64,000 bases of DNA from Amorphophallus konjac (GCA_022559845.1 CM040118.1:161406331-161470330); one strand, 5' to 3'. Shown: positions 1 through 12,100, counted from the stretch's first letter. Translations and numbers: made by a program. Notes: generated by a model not told the origin, from the sequence alone.

Positions 1-1449
1 CGCCAACGTCTCATAGACAAGTGGCAAAGCATCTCCCAAGGGAACCGATCCGTGACCGAGTACACCGCCGAGTTTGATGAGTATTACTTACGGTGTGGGG
101 TCACGGAAGAGAGCACTATGACTATATCCCGCTTTCAAAGAGGTTTGCGGCCCAATTATCAATATGAACTCTTTCACCGCAATGCAACCACTTTGGAGCA
201 GGCATATCAGATAGCTCTCGAATTGGAGCAATTCGAGGCCGAGTTCGAGTCACCCCATCGGTTGGGCTCTTTTCCCCTTTGTAGTGTCGAGCCCCATGGC
301 TCATCTGGCACGTATCCGAGGGCCCCCATGGCTCGACCTCAGGATCCCGCTCGTCCCGAGCCGTTTTCTCCTAGGCCTCGTCCTCCACCCCTGAGGGACC
401 TTCCTCGTCCCCAGCATCTTACAGCCCCACCCATAGCCCGTCCATCGGCACCCGCACCTCCTGCACGTCCTTTGTTGCCTACGCCTCCTATCCGTCGGGA
501 GGATAAAGGTAAAGGACCTATGATTGGGGAGCCTAGTGGATCACGGCAGCAGTGTTATCGCTGCAATGGGTTTGGCCATTTCGCCAACCAGTGTCCCACC
601 CGCCCATCTCTTCACATTGGGGACACACAGGCCGAGGATACCACCCCTACGGGCCTCGAGTTAGTCATCTATGAGGCAGATGAAGAGCTAGCTGACGAGT
701 ACTATGAGATGGGAGGTGAGGCCCAGGATGCCCAGCATTCGGACGATACCCACGTGGGGGTCGTCAGATGTATCCTCACCCAGCCACAGGTCAGTGATGG
801 CTGGCGACGGACTACTATCCTTCATGTATTCTGTAGGCTGGGAAAGCAAATTTGTAAGGTGGTCATCGATAGCGGGAGTTGTATCAATGCAATCTCCACG
901 AACGCTGTCACTCGTCTTGGTCTCACACCCGTAGACCACCCTTGCCCCTATCAAGTATCATGGGTGGATACCACTTCCATTTCGGTCAGGCTGCGGTGCT
1001 TGGTCCCGCTGCAGCTCCACTCCTACCATGACGAGATCTGGTGTGATGTTCTCCCCATGGAAGTGGGCAGTATCATTCTTGGTAGGCCGTGGTTATTCGA
1101 CCGGGATGCCACGCTCCATGGCCGGTCGAACACCTGTACCTTCGACCACGCTGGCCAGCGGGTCACCCTCCAACCCGTTCGGCCCAGGAGCCCATCAGTC
1201 AGGGGTCCTACTGGCCCTAGTACTCCGAAGCCTTCCGTTCCCGGGCCTAGTACCACATCCCCAGCTCGGGCTATGACCGTTACCTCTGGCCCAGGAGAGC
1301 CCTCGACGAGGAGATTGATAATGATTAGCACCTGGGAGATGGAGCAGGAGCTTAGTCAGGGCTGTCCGGTGTTTGCCATTACGGTCCGAGAGGTGGAGCG
1401 GGACTCCGAGGGTGAGCTCCCACCCGAGGTTGTTCCCATTCTGCAGTAG
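1..1449 (+). CDS. gag-pro: G1 gag-protease ORF, 5' truncated
   Basis: The frame is open from the first base. It encodes the C-terminal half of the Gag capsid (the EYTAEF...RFQRGL segment is a typical Retrotrans_gag region), a proline-rich linker, and one CCHC zinc knuckle (CYRCNGFGHFANQC, about 553-594) for RNA packaging. An aspartic protease with an intact D-S-G active site follows (GAT AGC GGG at 868-876), with a downstream LGRPWL strand. The ORF stops at TAG 1447-1449, and the same frame continues into pol. In G2 and in the family generally, gag, protease and pol form one polyprotein, so this stop looks like a mutation rather than a designed boundary. No earlier break is seen. Confidence 0.88.
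   Translation, partial: RQRLIDKWQSISQGNRSVTEYTAEFDEYYLRCGVTEESTMTISRFQRGLRPNYQYELFHRNATTLEQAYQIALELEQFEAEFESPHRLGSFPLCSVEPHGSSGTYPRAPMARPQDPARPEPFSPRPRPPPLRDLPRPQHLTAPPIARPSAPAPPARPLLPTPPIRREDKGKGPMIGEPSGSRQQCYRCNGFGHFANQCPTRPSLHIGDTQAEDTTPTGLELVIYEADEELADEYYEMGGEAQDAQHSDDTHVGVVRCILTQPQVSDGWRRTTILHVFCRLGKQICKVVIDSGSCINAISTNAVTRLGLTPVDHPCPYQVSWVDTTSISVRLRCLVPLQLHSYHDEIWCDVLPMEVGSIILGRPWLFDRDATLHGRSNTCTFDHAGQRVTLQPVRPRSPSVRGPTGPSTPKPSVPGPSTTSPARAMTVTSGPGEPSTRRLIMISTWEMEQELSQGCPVFAITVREVERDSEGELPPEVVPILQ
1447..1449 (+). other. In-frame TAG separating G1 protease from RT
   Basis: This is the only break in the visible G1 coding region. The frame before and after it is identical. The next codons encode [10 protein letters not shown], the usual start of the RT linker, where relatives read E-Y-A or Q-Y-A. 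One base change from GAG would explain it. The following bases (TAT GCT) do not match the known CAA-rich readthrough context, so programmed readthrough is unlikely but not excluded. Confidence 0.85.
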
Positions 1450-4400
1450 TATGCTGATGTCTTTCCCGATGAGCTTCCCGAGGGACTCCCACCTATGCGG
1501 GATATTCAGCATGCCATCGACCTTGTTCCGGGCTCTTCTTTGCCCAACCTTCCTCATTATCGCATGAGTCCCATGGAGCATGCCAAGCTTAAACGGCAGG
1601 TCGATGAGTTAGTGCAGAGCGGGTCTGTTCAGGACAGCATGAGTCCATGTGCTGTGCCCGCAATACTCGCCCCGAAGAAGGATGGCACGTGGAGAATGTA
1701 CATTGATAGTCGTGCCATCAACAACATCACCGTGAAATACAGGTTCCCTATTCCCCGCCTTGATGACATGCTGGACATGATGGCAGGTGCCACTATCTTC
1801 TCGAAGATCGATCTTAAGAGTGACTACCATCAGGTGAGGATTAGGCCAGGTGATGAGTGGAAGACCGCATTTAAGACCAAGGATGGTCTATATGAGTGGT
1901 TGGTCATGCCTTTTGGGTTGACCAATGCCCCTAGCACTTTCATGCGGCTCATGACTCAGGTCCTTCGACCTTTCATTGGAGTCTTTGTAGTGGTGTATTT
2001 TGATGATATCCTTATCTATAGCCGCACCACAGGGGACCACTTAGACCACCTTCGGCAGGTCTGTCTACTTCTTCGGCGAGAGCAGCTGTTTGCGAACCCA
2101 CAGAAGTGTGCCTTCATGACACCTCAGCTTACCTTCTTGGGTTTCATTGTGTCTAGTACGGGGGTCTCCGCCGATCCGGAGAAGGTCCGGGCCATTGTTG
2201 AGTGGCCGAAACCCCGTACCGTTCATGATGTCCGCAGCTTTCATGGTCTTGCGACGTTCTATCGTTACTTTATCTGCGGATTTAGCTCCGTCATCGCCCC
2301 GATCACGGATTGCATCCGTAAGGGCACATTTGTATGGACGAAGGCCGCATCTGCCGCCTTCAAGGACATCAAGGAGCGCATGACCCAAACACCTATCCTT
2401 CGACTGCCTGATTTCTCGAAGGTGTTTGAGGTCTCTTGTGATGCATCGGGCGTGGGAATTGGAGGAGTTTTGAGTCAGGAGTCCCACCCGATCGCATATT
2501 TTAGCGAGAAGCTGAATGACGTGAAGCTGCGATATTCCACATATGATAATGAATTCTACGCAGTTGTTCAGGCTCTTAGGCATTGGAGGCACTATCTTTT
2601 ACATCAGGAGTTTGTCCTATACTCCGATCACGAGGCATTGAGGTACCTCTATTCCCAAAAGAAGCTTAACTCGCGTCACAGTCGTTGGGTCGAGTATCTC
2701 CAGCAGTTCACCTTTGTGCTTAAACATAAGGCTGGAGTGGAGAACAAGGTGGCTGATGCCTTGAGTCGGCGAGCATGTTTGCTTACCACCATGAGTGCCG
2801 AGGTCATAGGGTTAGAGAAGATGAAGGAGGCCTATGTTGATTGTCCTGACTTCGGTCAGATTTTTACCACTCTCAAGACCGGACCCTCGAGAGACCTTGA
2901 TGAGTATGTGCTTCAGGAGGGTTACCTCTTTCGAGGTAGCAGGCTATGTGTTCCCCGAACTTCGGTTCGAGATTTCTTAGTGTGGGAACTACATGCGGGA
3001 GGTCTAGCCGGCCACTTTGGTCGGAACAAGACTATTGAGGCAGTGGAGCATCGATTTTATTGGCCGAGCTTGAAGCGCGATGTTGCTAACATCGTGGCTC
3101 AGTGCCGTACATGTGCTACGGCCAAGATGAAGAAGCAAAGCTCGGGCCTTTATACGCCTCTTCTCCTGCCTGATGCCCCGTGGCAGGATGTTAGCATGGA
3201 CTTTGTTTTGGGATTGCCACGTACCTCCAGGAAGCATGATTCGGTCTATGTGGTGGTTGACCGTTTCTCGAAGATGGCCCTCTTTATTCCTTGCTCTAAG
3301 ACGTTGGATGCTTCTAGGGTAGCCCGCCTTTTCCTTACGCATGTGGTGTGCAAGTTTGGGTTGCCTCGCACTATAGTGTCTGACCGTGATGTTAGATTCA
3401 CTTCCTACTTTTGGAAGACACTATGGCATATGATGGGTACTCACCTCAAGTTTTCCACTGCATATCATCCCCAGACAGATGGTCAGACCGAGGTGGTCAA
3501 TAGGAGTCTGGGAGACCTTTTGAGGTGTCTAGTTAAGGACCGCGTTGGGGATTGGGATCTCATTTTACCCATGACTGAGTTTGCATACAATGATTCGGTG
3601 AATAGGTCTACCGGCATGAGTCCATTTGAGATTGTCACAGGTCGTAGGCCTAGGAAACCCGTTGACCTTGTCCTCATGCCTATCCATGCTAGAGTGTCGG
3701 AGTCGGCCGAGTCATTTGCTAGGCATGTTAGGAGTTTGCATGACGACATCCGTCGTCACATTGAGGCCAGCAATGCACGGTACAAGGAGTTAGCCGATGC
3801 CCACCGATACCACCGAGAGTTCCATGAGGGCGAATACGTCATGATCAGGGTAAGACCTGAACGGTTTCCCTCTGGAACCGTTAAGAAGTTGCAAGCTCGC
3901 GGAGCCGGTCCATTCAGAGTGTTGAAACGCGTTGGATCCAATGCGTACGTTGTGGACTTGCCTGAGGAATATGGTATAAGCTCTACCTTCAATGTATCGG
4001 ATCTTGTTGCATATAGGGACCCAGCGGTGATCCCTAGTGAGCCTTTTGAGCCATCTCCTCCCCTTGAGAGTGATCCCACACCTGAGTGTCCACTTCCACC
4101 TCCAGCCCCTTTTTCACGGCAGCGTGAGCATATAGATCGTATACTGGATGAGCAAGTGACAGTTACCAGGAGTGGATCTTACCCGCGCTACCTAGTGCGA
4201 TGGAGAGGACGGCCCGCTACTGAGGACACGTGGATCACACATGGCGAGTTGCAGCGGATCGATCCGAACCTTCTGGAGCGATACAGGAGCGATGCAGACC
4301 CTTACTCGACAGGGTCGAGTTTCTCCCACCCGGGGAGAATTGGTGCGGACACCCAAACAGTTGAGCGGCGCGACACGCCGAGCCACCAGTACCGCACACG

Positions 4401-4464
4401 GAGCACGACTCGAGCCACCTCAGCATCCATCTGGCTCGGAGACAGCCTGGAGACTCCGCCGTGA
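1450..4464 (+). CDS. pol: G1 pol: reverse transcriptase, RNase H, integrase, chromodomain
   Basis: This is an uninterrupted frame after the TAG at 1447; the first Met is at 1495 and residues are counted from it. RT has the [11 protein letters not shown] and [11 protein letters not shown] motifs and the catalytic YFDD at about residue 168. RNase H follows (CDASG at about 315, later SDHEAL and VADALSRR). Integrase has an HHCC zinc region at about 505-545 and the catalytic triad D569, D630, E666 (D-D-35-E). A C-terminal chromodomain spans about 877-930 (ILDEQV, YLVRWRG, EDTWI), which in chromoviruses directs integration to marked chromatin. All key residues are present, so these enzymes look functional. 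The reading frame ends about 120 bp inside the 3' LTR. Confidence 0.92.
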   Translation, partial: YADVFPDELPEGLPPMRDIQHAIDLVPGSSLPNLPHYRMSPMEHAKLKRQVDELVQSGSVQDSMSPCAVPAILAPKKDGTWRMYIDSRAINNITVKYRFPIPRLDDMLDMMAGATIFSKIDLKSDYHQVRIRPGDEWKTAFKTKDGLYEWLVMPFGLTNAPSTFMRLMTQVLRPFIGVFVVVYFDDILIYSRTTGDHLDHLRQVCLLLRREQLFANPQKCAFMTPQLTFLGFIVSSTGVSADPEKVRAIVEWPKPRTVHDVRSFHGLATFYRYFICGFSSVIAPITDCIRKGTFVWTKAASAAFKDIKERMTQTPILRLPDFSKVFEVSCDASGVGIGGVLSQESHPIAYFSEKLNDVKLRYSTYDNEFYAVVQALRHWRHYLLHQEFVLYSDHEALRYLYSQKKLNSRHSRWVEYLQQFTFVLKHKAGVENKVADALSRRACLLTTMSAEVIGLEKMKEAYVDCPDFGQIFTTLKTGPSRDLDEYVLQEGYLFRGSRLCVPRTSVRDFLVWELHAGGLAGHFGRNKTIEAVEHRFYWPSLKRDVANIVAQCRTCATAKMKKQSSGLYTPLLLPDAPWQDVSMDFVLGLPRTSRKHDSVYVVVDRFSKMALFIPCSKTLDASRVARLFLTHVVCKFGLPRTIVSDRDVRFTSYFWKTLWHMMGTHLKFSTAYHPQTDGQTEVVNRSLGDLLRCLVKDRVGDWDLILPMTEFAYNDSVNRSTGMSPFEIVTGRRPRKPVDLVLMPIHARVSESAESFARHVRSLHDDIRRHIEASNARYKELADAHRYHREFHEGEYVMIRVRPERFPSGTVKKLQARGAGPFRVLKRVGSNAYVVDLPEEYGISSTFNVSDLVAYRDPAVIPSEPFEPSPPLESDPTPECPLPPPAPFSRQREHIDRILDEQVTVTRSGSYPRYLVRWRGRPATEDTWITHGELQRIDPNLLERYRSDADPYSTGSSFSHPGRIGADTQTVERRDTPSHQYRTRSTTRATSASIWLGDSLETPP
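4331..4340 (+). promoter_or_regulatory. G1 polypurine tract
   Basis: CGGGGAGAAT lies directly before the LTR start TGGTGCGGACACC. It aligns with the G2 tract AGGGGATT before TGATGGAGGCATC. It would prime plus-strand DNA synthesis. It lies inside the pol reading frame. Confidence 0.7.
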
Positions 4465-6630
4465 GCCTCCCCATTTATCATATTTAGTTAGCATTTATGT
4501 GTGTGTAATTTGTGTTTCTTTCATTGTATTCGGTATGTAATTATGAGTGTACGAGGGGCTTATTACAAAATGGGACCCCTGGGCCCCACGGGACCCCCAG
4601 GCCCCTCCCATTGATCCACCTGAGCCCATGGGCCCCATGTGGGGTCAGTCAACATGTCAAATGGAGGCTTCTAGATGGGTGGGCCAAGTGGGGGACAAGG
4701 GACTTGGAAAGTCCACATTTGGCCACCCACCCCCACCTACCAAGTCCACCTTCTACTCCTTGGTCCAAGGGCCGCCCCCCCCCCCTTAAATTTTTTAATG
4801 TATTTTGTGTGTGTGTGTCACACTCCATCCAGTCCACCCATTCCCATCCCCTAGATCCAACGGTGGACATTGGATGTGAGATGTAACACATAAATACTTG
4901 TAATTTCCCATTTTGAGGAATTAATGCCATTTGAATTGGAAAAAAAGCTTGAAGCTCCAGCCTTGGTGCGCCCCCTTCTCCTCTCCCTCTCCCCCTTGAA
5001 GCTGTGAAGGCTTCCTTCTGGTGGTGAGACTCCACCCTATCAGTTTCAGTCGCCGCCGCCGCCGCAACGAGCCGCCACCGCACCGCCATCGCCATCAACG
5101 GAGTTCTGCCCGTGCAGTACCACAGCAGCTTGTTCGAAATTCACCGGTCTTCCCCGAGCTCATTTGGCTACCAAATTTGGAGGCGTTGTTCCTGGGATGT
5201 TCCTCTCCACCCACAAAAATCAGGCCAGCATTCCAATCACGTTTTCTAATTTTTGATTTTTGTCCACTCTTCCATTTCAGTTCTGCCAGAGTTCTGTCCA
5301 GGTTCACCTCCATCCTGTGTTTCATGTCTTAGAGCCACTTTTTGATTTCTGTTGGTTCACCCAATTTTACTGGGCGTTCCATCCATCCACCCCTTCATCC
5401 ACAATTTTTATCAATTTTTGATTCGTCCATCTCATATTTTCCAAAATTCGTTCTCAGACCCATCTACAGTTCTGTCCACCTGTTCCCAGATCCGACCACC
5501 AATCACCCCACAAATCCTAACAAATCGCATTCACCTCCAAATCAAATTCTAAAAATAGTCCCAGTTCCATTGTTTGATTCCCTACAACTCCTAAGAAGAG
5601 CGCAAGAGCTGAATCGGAGGTTTACTAGGCGGTCAACGGTGGTTCTCAGACAAGTACCCTACATATCTGAGATTTTGGTTATTGTACAACAGGGACTTGT
5701 AAATTCAATAAAGTTCTGATCCGATGAGATACAGCAGATCTCTCTAGGTATAGATTGAAGCATTCGAAGAGAGCTTTCCAACGATAGCTCATGCGTCCCG
5801 ATCCGACTTCGGGACTGATCGCTGCGGCCGTTTTCGCCGGAGCGCGCGCCAGAAAACAGAAATCAAAATCCGTGGGCAGCTAGTTCAACAATTGGGAATC
5901 GGGGCCGATTGACCCCCGATCGGTGTTCCCGGCCGACCGCCGTCCGAGGAGGCGCGCCACCAGGGGTCCCCATCACAGTGGGTCCCACCCCCGCAGATCC
6001 GGAGGACAACACCGTCCGTGGGCCCCACGGGCCCGTAGAAGCCGCCGTTCGGAAAGCACGAAAACGCGGAGTTCGGCACCGCCAGGCGACATCAAGATGC
6101 TGCCCGTCAACCCGAGTTGCGTGATTCCCAGACCCCACATGTGACCTTTTACCTCCCTGCGTGGAGTGGGTCGACTTAGTGTATTGCTGTAATCCTTGTT
6201 AATTGGGAGTCCGTAATTCGGCCGGGGTTGTCTTCGCCACGCCGGGTGCGTGGAGGTACGGTCTCAACTTCTCGACATTCGCTTGCTAGTTTAGTATATG
6301 GTCTTTTACCGCTGTCGAGAGTGTAGGTACTAGCCCGTGTGTCCATGTCACCGCTGTGAGAGTGAGAGTGACCCGTCCCGCGACTCGATCCGAGTCCGGA
6401 AGTTGAGTCGGACTACCCTTGACCTCCGCCGGTTCCTTAACCGCGCACGGTCCGCGCTTTCCCTCGCTTGGGACGACGAGTGAGCGTCCACTTCTGTTAG
6501 CGACGTTTCGTCACTAGGAGCTCGTAGTGTCGGGCTTAGTGTCTCCCTGGTGTATGTTGCTGGTCGTGTCTTCATCTAGAGTCCGAGGGTGGCCCCATAC
6601 AGTGTCGTCTCCCGTGTTCGTCCCGTATCA
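4341..6630 (+). repeat. G1 3' LTR (about 2.29 kb)
   Basis: The start was set by alignment with the G2 LTR and with the reversed Gs solo LTR (TGATGGAGACATC in Gs, TGGTGCGGACACC here). The end CCCGTATCA matches the Gs end CTCGCATCA. The first 120 bp still encode the pol C-terminus. The LTR holds GC-rich blocks near 4570-4620 and 5880-6110, a weak TATA-like ATAAATA near 4890, and AATAAA at 5707-5712, which also occurs at the matching place in Gs and so probably marks the R region. I saw no separate gene in it. Confidence 0.8.
5707..5712 (+). promoter_or_regulatory. Putative polyadenylation signal in G1 LTR
   Basis: The AATAAA follows AATTC. The reversed Gs LTR has the same AATTCAATAAAG context (AATAAA at 7571-7576, minus), so the signal is conserved between two related LTRs. 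Confidence 0.5.
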
Positions 6631-6783
6631 AGGTCTCTAAGCCATTCTTAAAAAGCTATTCTTAAAATGAAAGCGAGTGGGTCCATGGGTAAGCTAATAT
6701 TCAGTTCTACTAGAGGCTGGCGAGTCCGTTATAAAGAAATCCGAAGTAATAAGAAGTAGAAGGGCAATATTACGCAAACGAAA
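6631..6783 (+). mobile_element. L element internal region, left fragment
   Basis: This matches 12617-12771 of the intact L internal region. It contains the start of the L ORF (MKASGSMGKL-like reading), but with an in-frame TAG after the lysine-rich stretch. It is cut on the left by G1 and on the right by the Gs solo LTR (TSD CGAAA at 6779-6783 and 8828-8832). It is the left half of an L internal copy that resumes at 8833. Confidence 0.85.
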
Positions 6784-8827
6784 TGATGCGAGACAGACCA
6801 CGGACACGACAAGCTCGCGATTGTCCCTTAACGAGGGAAGCGTCAGACGTGCGCGGTTGAGAAACCGGCAATGAGCTAGGGTGGTCGGTTCTCTTTCGTG
6901 CCCGGATCGGGTCACGGGACGGCTTCGCTCTCTCTCGCAGCAGTGGTGATATGAAAATATATAGCAAGCTAGGTCCTAAAACATGCTCTCTAGCAGCGGC
7001 ATATAAAGCATATATGGAAATAAGTGAAATACCTAGCAAGGAACGAATACGATACCTCCACGCTCCCAGCGTCGGGAAGACGGACCCGGCCGAAAACCGT
7101 GCTCCCGGAACAACTAATACACAATAATGACAGTAATGACTCACTGCCCACTCCACGCAGGGAGGTAAAGGGCTACACAAATGGGCCCGGGAGGACTGAA
7201 TTCGGGTTGATGGGCGGCTTCTCGCGTCTCTTCGGCAGCACCCGAACTTGTGACTGTTGGGCCCACGTGCTGTCCGGAGGGGCCGTGTGGGGCCCGGTGG
7301 CACCACGGTGGTGGGGACACTTGGGAAGCATTCCCAGGACTGGCGACACGCTGGGACGTCGACCGAAGGCCGGGCGGCTCCGTTCGACACCGGTCGGAAT
7401 AACCGGCCACGGATCTGCCGGTTCAGTTTTCCAGCGCGCGCTCCGGCGAGAACGGACGCTGCGATCAGCCCCGATGTCGGATCGACACGAAACTAGCGCC
7501 GTTGGAAAGCTCTCTTGACGTACTTAAACCTAGGTCTGGATATCAGACTTGGATATGCACGGATCTGGGCTTTATTGAATTTTTGAGTTCCTCATGTATA
7601 GTAGCCGAACTCTTAGATCTATAGGGAAGTTGTCTGAGAACTGCCGTTGACCGCGAGGTAGATGTCCGATTCAGCTCCTGAGCTCTTCACAAAAGTTATA
7701 GGATTTTGAACAAGGAAGATGGAAATATTTTTTGTGGACTGATTGGAGGTGGCTACGAATTGATATGATATTTTAAGTGGACAGAGGTCGGATCTGGAAA
7801 CAGGTGGAACGCATTGTAGCTAGCTCTGAGAACGAATTATGAAAAATGGATGGAAGGCTGATAAAAAATCGGGAAAATTCATGGAGTGAGGGGACGATGG
7901 GTAGAACATCCAATAAAATTTGGGGTTCTTGGAAAAATCAAAAGGATGGTCGAAGGGGGGGAATTATAGGGGTGCTATCACACAGATCTGAAACTGGACA
8001 GAACTGGGAGACAGAAATACATGAAATTTGAAAAATAGTAAATGATGGAATTTGGACGGGATTGTTTTTGTGAGGGTGGGGATTGAAGATAGGAACACAT
8101 CATAAAAGTTTCAGACCAAGAATACATCGTGGCTGATAGCAGGAATTTCGAGAAGGAGCTCCTATTGGCTGAGGATAGAACTTCGACGGTGGCTCGATGG
8201 CGGCTCGTTGGCGGCACGAACGGCGGCGGCGGCGGCACCAGATGAAATCTGAGATTGAGGGGGAGGAGATAGAAGAGATCCACTCTAGAATTGGGGGTTG
8301 GAGGAGATGAACACCAGGGAGAGAGGAAGGGGGCGCAAGAAGCTCCAATGGCTTACACAAATTTTCTAACTTTTCATTAATTTCCAAATGAAAATACAAG
8401 GTTTTATATGATTCTCATCAAATCAAATGTAGACCCTTGAATCTAGGGATGGGGAATGAAGGGCTGGGATGAAGTGTGAATAACACACAAAAAATAAAAT
8501 TAAATAAAAAGAAGGGGGCGGCCTATTGACCAAGGGAAAAGGGGGTAGGTGGCATCTTGGACTTTCATATCCATTTGTCCCCCATGTGGACAATTGACAT
8601 TCAACCCTTCTAGATGGCCACCTAGGATGGTTGACCAGCCCCACATGGATAACATGGACCAATGGGAAAGGGCTGAGGGCCCCCCTTGCTGGTCCTACTG
8701 ACATTTTACATATAAATCCACTAAGACTTACAATTACGTACCCATATAACACAAGGGTATACATACAAATATGAAAGGACATAAATGCAAACAAAATGCG
8801 GACGGTCTTGCCTCGATGTCTCCATCA
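6784..8827 (-). mobile_element. Gs: solo LTR of a G1-related chromovirus, reverse orientation
   Basis: This 2,044 bp unit starts TGATGCGAG and ends CTCCATCA, flanked by the 5-bp direct repeat CGAAA. Read on the minus strand it starts TGATGGAGACATC, like the G1 and G2 LTRs. It shares recognisable blocks with the G1 LTR: the CCCCATGTGG and CCACCTACCCCC stretches and the AATTCAATAAAG signal. There is no internal region, PBS or coding domain, so it is a solo LTR left by LTR-LTR recombination. A minus-strand TATATAAAA-type box lies at 8402-8409. The open frames inside it show no protein family and are treated as chance. Confidence 0.88.
8402..8409 (-). promoter_or_regulatory. TATA box of Gs LTR
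   Basis: ATATAAAA on the minus strand lies about 830 bp upstream of the AATAAA (7571-7576) in the same LTR. That order is as expected for U3 promoter and R/polyA. Confidence 0.5.
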
Positions 8828-8832
8828 CGAAA

Positions 8833-9167
8833 TGTTTGTACTGTCACAAACTTGGTCATCTCGTAAAGGAGTGCTGGCGAAGGAGCGAAGCGTGTCTGCG
8901 TTGCGGAAATCAGGATCATAAAATGGCTAACTGTCCTAAGTTACTTCCACAAGTAAAAATATAAGAAGAATCGGAACCAACTTCTATCGAATGAAGAATT
9001 ATATAAGGTATTGTTCTCTTTTATCCCTAACTATAGCTAAATTCTTTCATCATTAGTTGTATGATTAACATGTTATTTTGATAGATAAGATCATCTTAGT
9101 TCAAATATTCAAATAATTGGTAATACCCAATGAATTTGGGGACAAAATTCCTTAAAGTGGGGGAGGA
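8833..9167 (+). pseudogene. L element internal region, right fragment with broken zinc-knuckle ORF
   Basis: This continues the L copy split by Gs. It encodes two zinc knuckles (CLYCHKLGHLVKEC and CLRCGNQDHKMANC) followed by an early stop. The first half of the frame (6631-6783) also has a stop, so this copy cannot make the full protein. The fragment ends with a polypurine tract (9155-9167) that directly abuts the L LTR at 9168. Confidence 0.82.
9155..9167 (+). promoter_or_regulatory. L polypurine tract (left copy)
   Basis: AAGTGGGGGAGGA immediately precedes LTR start TGTAACACCCC. The matching tract in the second copy is at 13090-13102. It shows that the internal region to its left is in the same orientation and uses this LTR as its 3' LTR. 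Confidence 0.8.
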
Positions 9168-12100
9168 TGTAACACCCCGATTTTTTTTCGAGAAATTAAT
9201 TAGCAATTAATAGAATAATTCCTTAATAAATAGAATAAGTTATATTTCAACTATTTTATAAAAATCCAAAAAAATTATATTCTTGTAGAGGATAACACGT
9301 TTAACAAACTTGTCTTCTGTGGCCAACCCAAATAAAATCTGTAAGTAGGCCGAATTAGAGGATTAAACCCAAATTAAACACTTAGTTAACCGTACCTTAA
9401 AACGTAAAATTCGAGCCCAATACTCAATCAATTGAGCCCAAACCAGTGGCAAATGAAAGGCTAGGATGAGAGGATCATTTCCCCTCAGCTAATCTCCCAA
9501 AACCCTAACCCTAAGAGATGTAATCGGCGGAGTTTTGGCACGTCAACAATTGCGGCGGCGTTCACATTAACCCAACTTGCGTGGACGAATTCTCCATGCA
9601 TAGAACACTCTAGAAGGTGTGCGACCTATAAAAATGCTCCTTAGGAACCCTAGTTTCATTTGGAAGCTGTGGCGGCCAACGAGAACCTTGGACGAGGGTG
9701 AATTCCAGTGATCTCTGACGTGGGGTACCTAGCGCATCTTCCTCCTTTTTCTTCCATTCTTCCCTGATTGAGGTAGGTTCTCTCAGGCTCAAACCTCAAA
9801 TAATATATCAAAATGTTCAGCATCAAGTCCTCTTTCTTTTGGTATATAAAGCCCCAAATATCATGTAGTATCCTGCGAGTATTTTGAGGTTTAGTAGAAG
9901 CATGTCAAATTAGGGTTAACTTTGTTCCTCTTCGATTTAAGTAGAGACTTAAGAGAGTAAATATGAATATGATTCATGCATCTTGTAGAGTTTTTTGTGC
10001 TCTTTCTTTTGGTAGTAAAAGCCCCAAATTCCATGCGTTATTTCGTGCGAATTCTATGTTTTAGTACTGACCCTAGAAACCTCGTAGGAGTCGGGCAAGG
10101 CGGAAGGGCAGCGACCTGTCTGGACTTGTGCGGCCACACGATAGATCGCACATCCGAGACAGGCGGCCTGTCGTGGACTGTTTAAAGCTTTTTATCTCTG
10201 ATCGTTTCCCTTGTACGTGCGGTCGGATACCAACCGCATATCTGTCCTGCGGCCAGTTCCAGACCGCACATCCCTTCCAGCGGCACCCTACCGACCGTCT
10301 AACTCCAGCAGGCCTTTAGACCTGACGGGGCATGAGCGGCATGTCTATGACCGTATACGGGATGTAAGGTCCAGAACCGACCGCACATCGTTAACAGAAC
10401 AGATTAAATTGTCATTTCAGCATGTTATGTTAGTAGATTAGTGGTTAATGACATGTTAGCAACACACCTAATAAACTGTAATTCATGACAGTAAATAATT
10501 CTTGCTGATTTATTTAATTTGAGCTTGATCTTGATTCAGCTTTCCAATAAATGTCAATCTTAATTGTGAATCATTTATAATTGAAATGGCTATTAGGTTT
10601 ACACTTGTTAACCTTAGACCTGAACCGTTAATCTTGAACCATTATTATCCCTTAGAATTGATTTTTGGACTCAATCGAACTATTGTGATTGAGTTAGTCC
10701 GAATTGGACTAACAGAGACTTGAGCGGCCATTAGTGGACCGCATATCCCCTTGAAAGGCTTCTAGCGACCGTTTATCCCTGGCTAATGCCAATTAGTTTG
10801 GCCGATTATCCATGATCCATCTTCGGCTAAATCCTATTTTGATCAGCCCAGTAGACCCTAGGTCGACCAAAAGACAGTGGGCTAGACCCTAGTTCTTCCA
10901 CCCTACCTATGGCAGCCCGGGAGTCCACTTGGGGGAATTTCTAGATTATTGTTAGGCCCAGTGTTGTGCGGACAGTAATGGACCGTACATCTGACAGGCA
11001 GCCCTTAATGGACCGTTCAATTTATGAGCGGCTCTATCTGGACCATATATCATGTTCTTATACTTCAAGAACTTCTTGCCCTGTACGGCCCATTTCTGAC
11101 CGTTCATCGTTGTGCGACCCTTTGGAGACTGTTTATCTCCTTCTTGAGCTTTAGTCGTTCTGGACTTGTGCGGACCATGCTTGACCGTTCTTGTGGTTGA
11201 AAGGCCCATCTTGGACCGTTTATCCTTGACCTCGTAGAGGCTGATCTTCAGCCCAGTTCTTGGTAGTGCGGCCCATATGAGACCGTATAAATATTGAGCG
11301 GCCCATTTCCGACCGTGTATATTACAGTTTTTTGAAAAGTGATTATTTCATGATTTCGAATTATGTGAGCTACTCTAGCCTATCTAGGCTATGGTATTTC
11401 GTGATATGACCTATTGTTAGGTCTATTGATTGTCAATTATAGTCATTTGAAATAACTATTCCTCTCGATTAAGGTGCTTATTGTTTTGACTCTTAAGAAT
11501 AATTAGTCTTACGTCCTTTACCTTGACAACATGAACTTGACCTTGGAACTCTTGGCCATTAAATATTGTGGATGTCTATATTTGTGGGATCCGCGATCCA
11601 AACAAATCAATGCCAAGGCAAACAAATGAAGGGCCCAGTCTGGTCCTAGGAGGAGCACCCGAAGAGTACTTGATCCCTTGGGAGGTGAATGACTAGGTGT
11701 GGCATTGTCAGCGGTGCATGACTAGCTTGTTAAGTCTAGGGCATTCCACATTCTCGTGAAACTTATTATTCATGGTTGAAGCATGAAGTACTTGCTTGCT
11801 TGCTTGACATGCCTAGAATTGACTTGTAAATAGACATTCACTAGAAAATCTCGTTAATCTTGCATGATATCTCGACATGCAATTATTCTTCCATTTAATT
11901 ATCGTTACTCTTTGAATCTTGATGATTATTTAGTTCTGCTTATTTTTCTCGCGTTAATCATGCATATTCATTAATTGGCTAATCACTTAAACTATGCCTG
12001 ACGATAGAGTATAATTCCTACTGAGCTTCTTGCTCACCCCTACTTCCAATCCTTTTCAGGTAACGCGATAAACGGAACGTTGCAAATGAGGATCGGGTCA

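Larger units (their letters stand above)
1..6630 (+). mobile_element. Chromovirus G1 (Ty3/Gypsy with chromodomain), 5' end outside window
   Basis: The visible part holds the gag C-terminal half, protease, reverse transcriptase, RNase H, integrase, chromodomain and a full 3' LTR. The 5' LTR and gag N-terminus lie before the window. The LTR ends in CCCGTATCA at 6630 and is followed by AGGTCTC, which matches the L internal region at 12618-12626, so G1 is inserted in an L internal copy and the TSD is predicted to be AGGTC. The closest relative here is G2, with the same domain order and chromodomain type. The C-terminal chromodomain ending in a DPxLLExY motif suggests a Galadriel-like chromovirus, but I did not run a phylogeny. 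Confidence 0.9.

Noticed and set aside
1447..1449. Programmed stop-codon readthrough between protease and RT in G1
   Set aside because: The following bases lack a known readthrough context, and G2 and relatives have one continuous frame or frameshift mutations here; a plain nonsense change is simpler.
7024..7518. 164-codon ORF in the Gs solo LTR
   Set aside because: GC-rich LTR sequence open on both strands at once, with no protein family resemblance.
9490..9510. Telomere-like CCCTAACCCTAA stretch in L LTR
   Set aside because: Only about two units, also present in the second LTR, so it is ordinary LTR sequence and not an interstitial telomere array.
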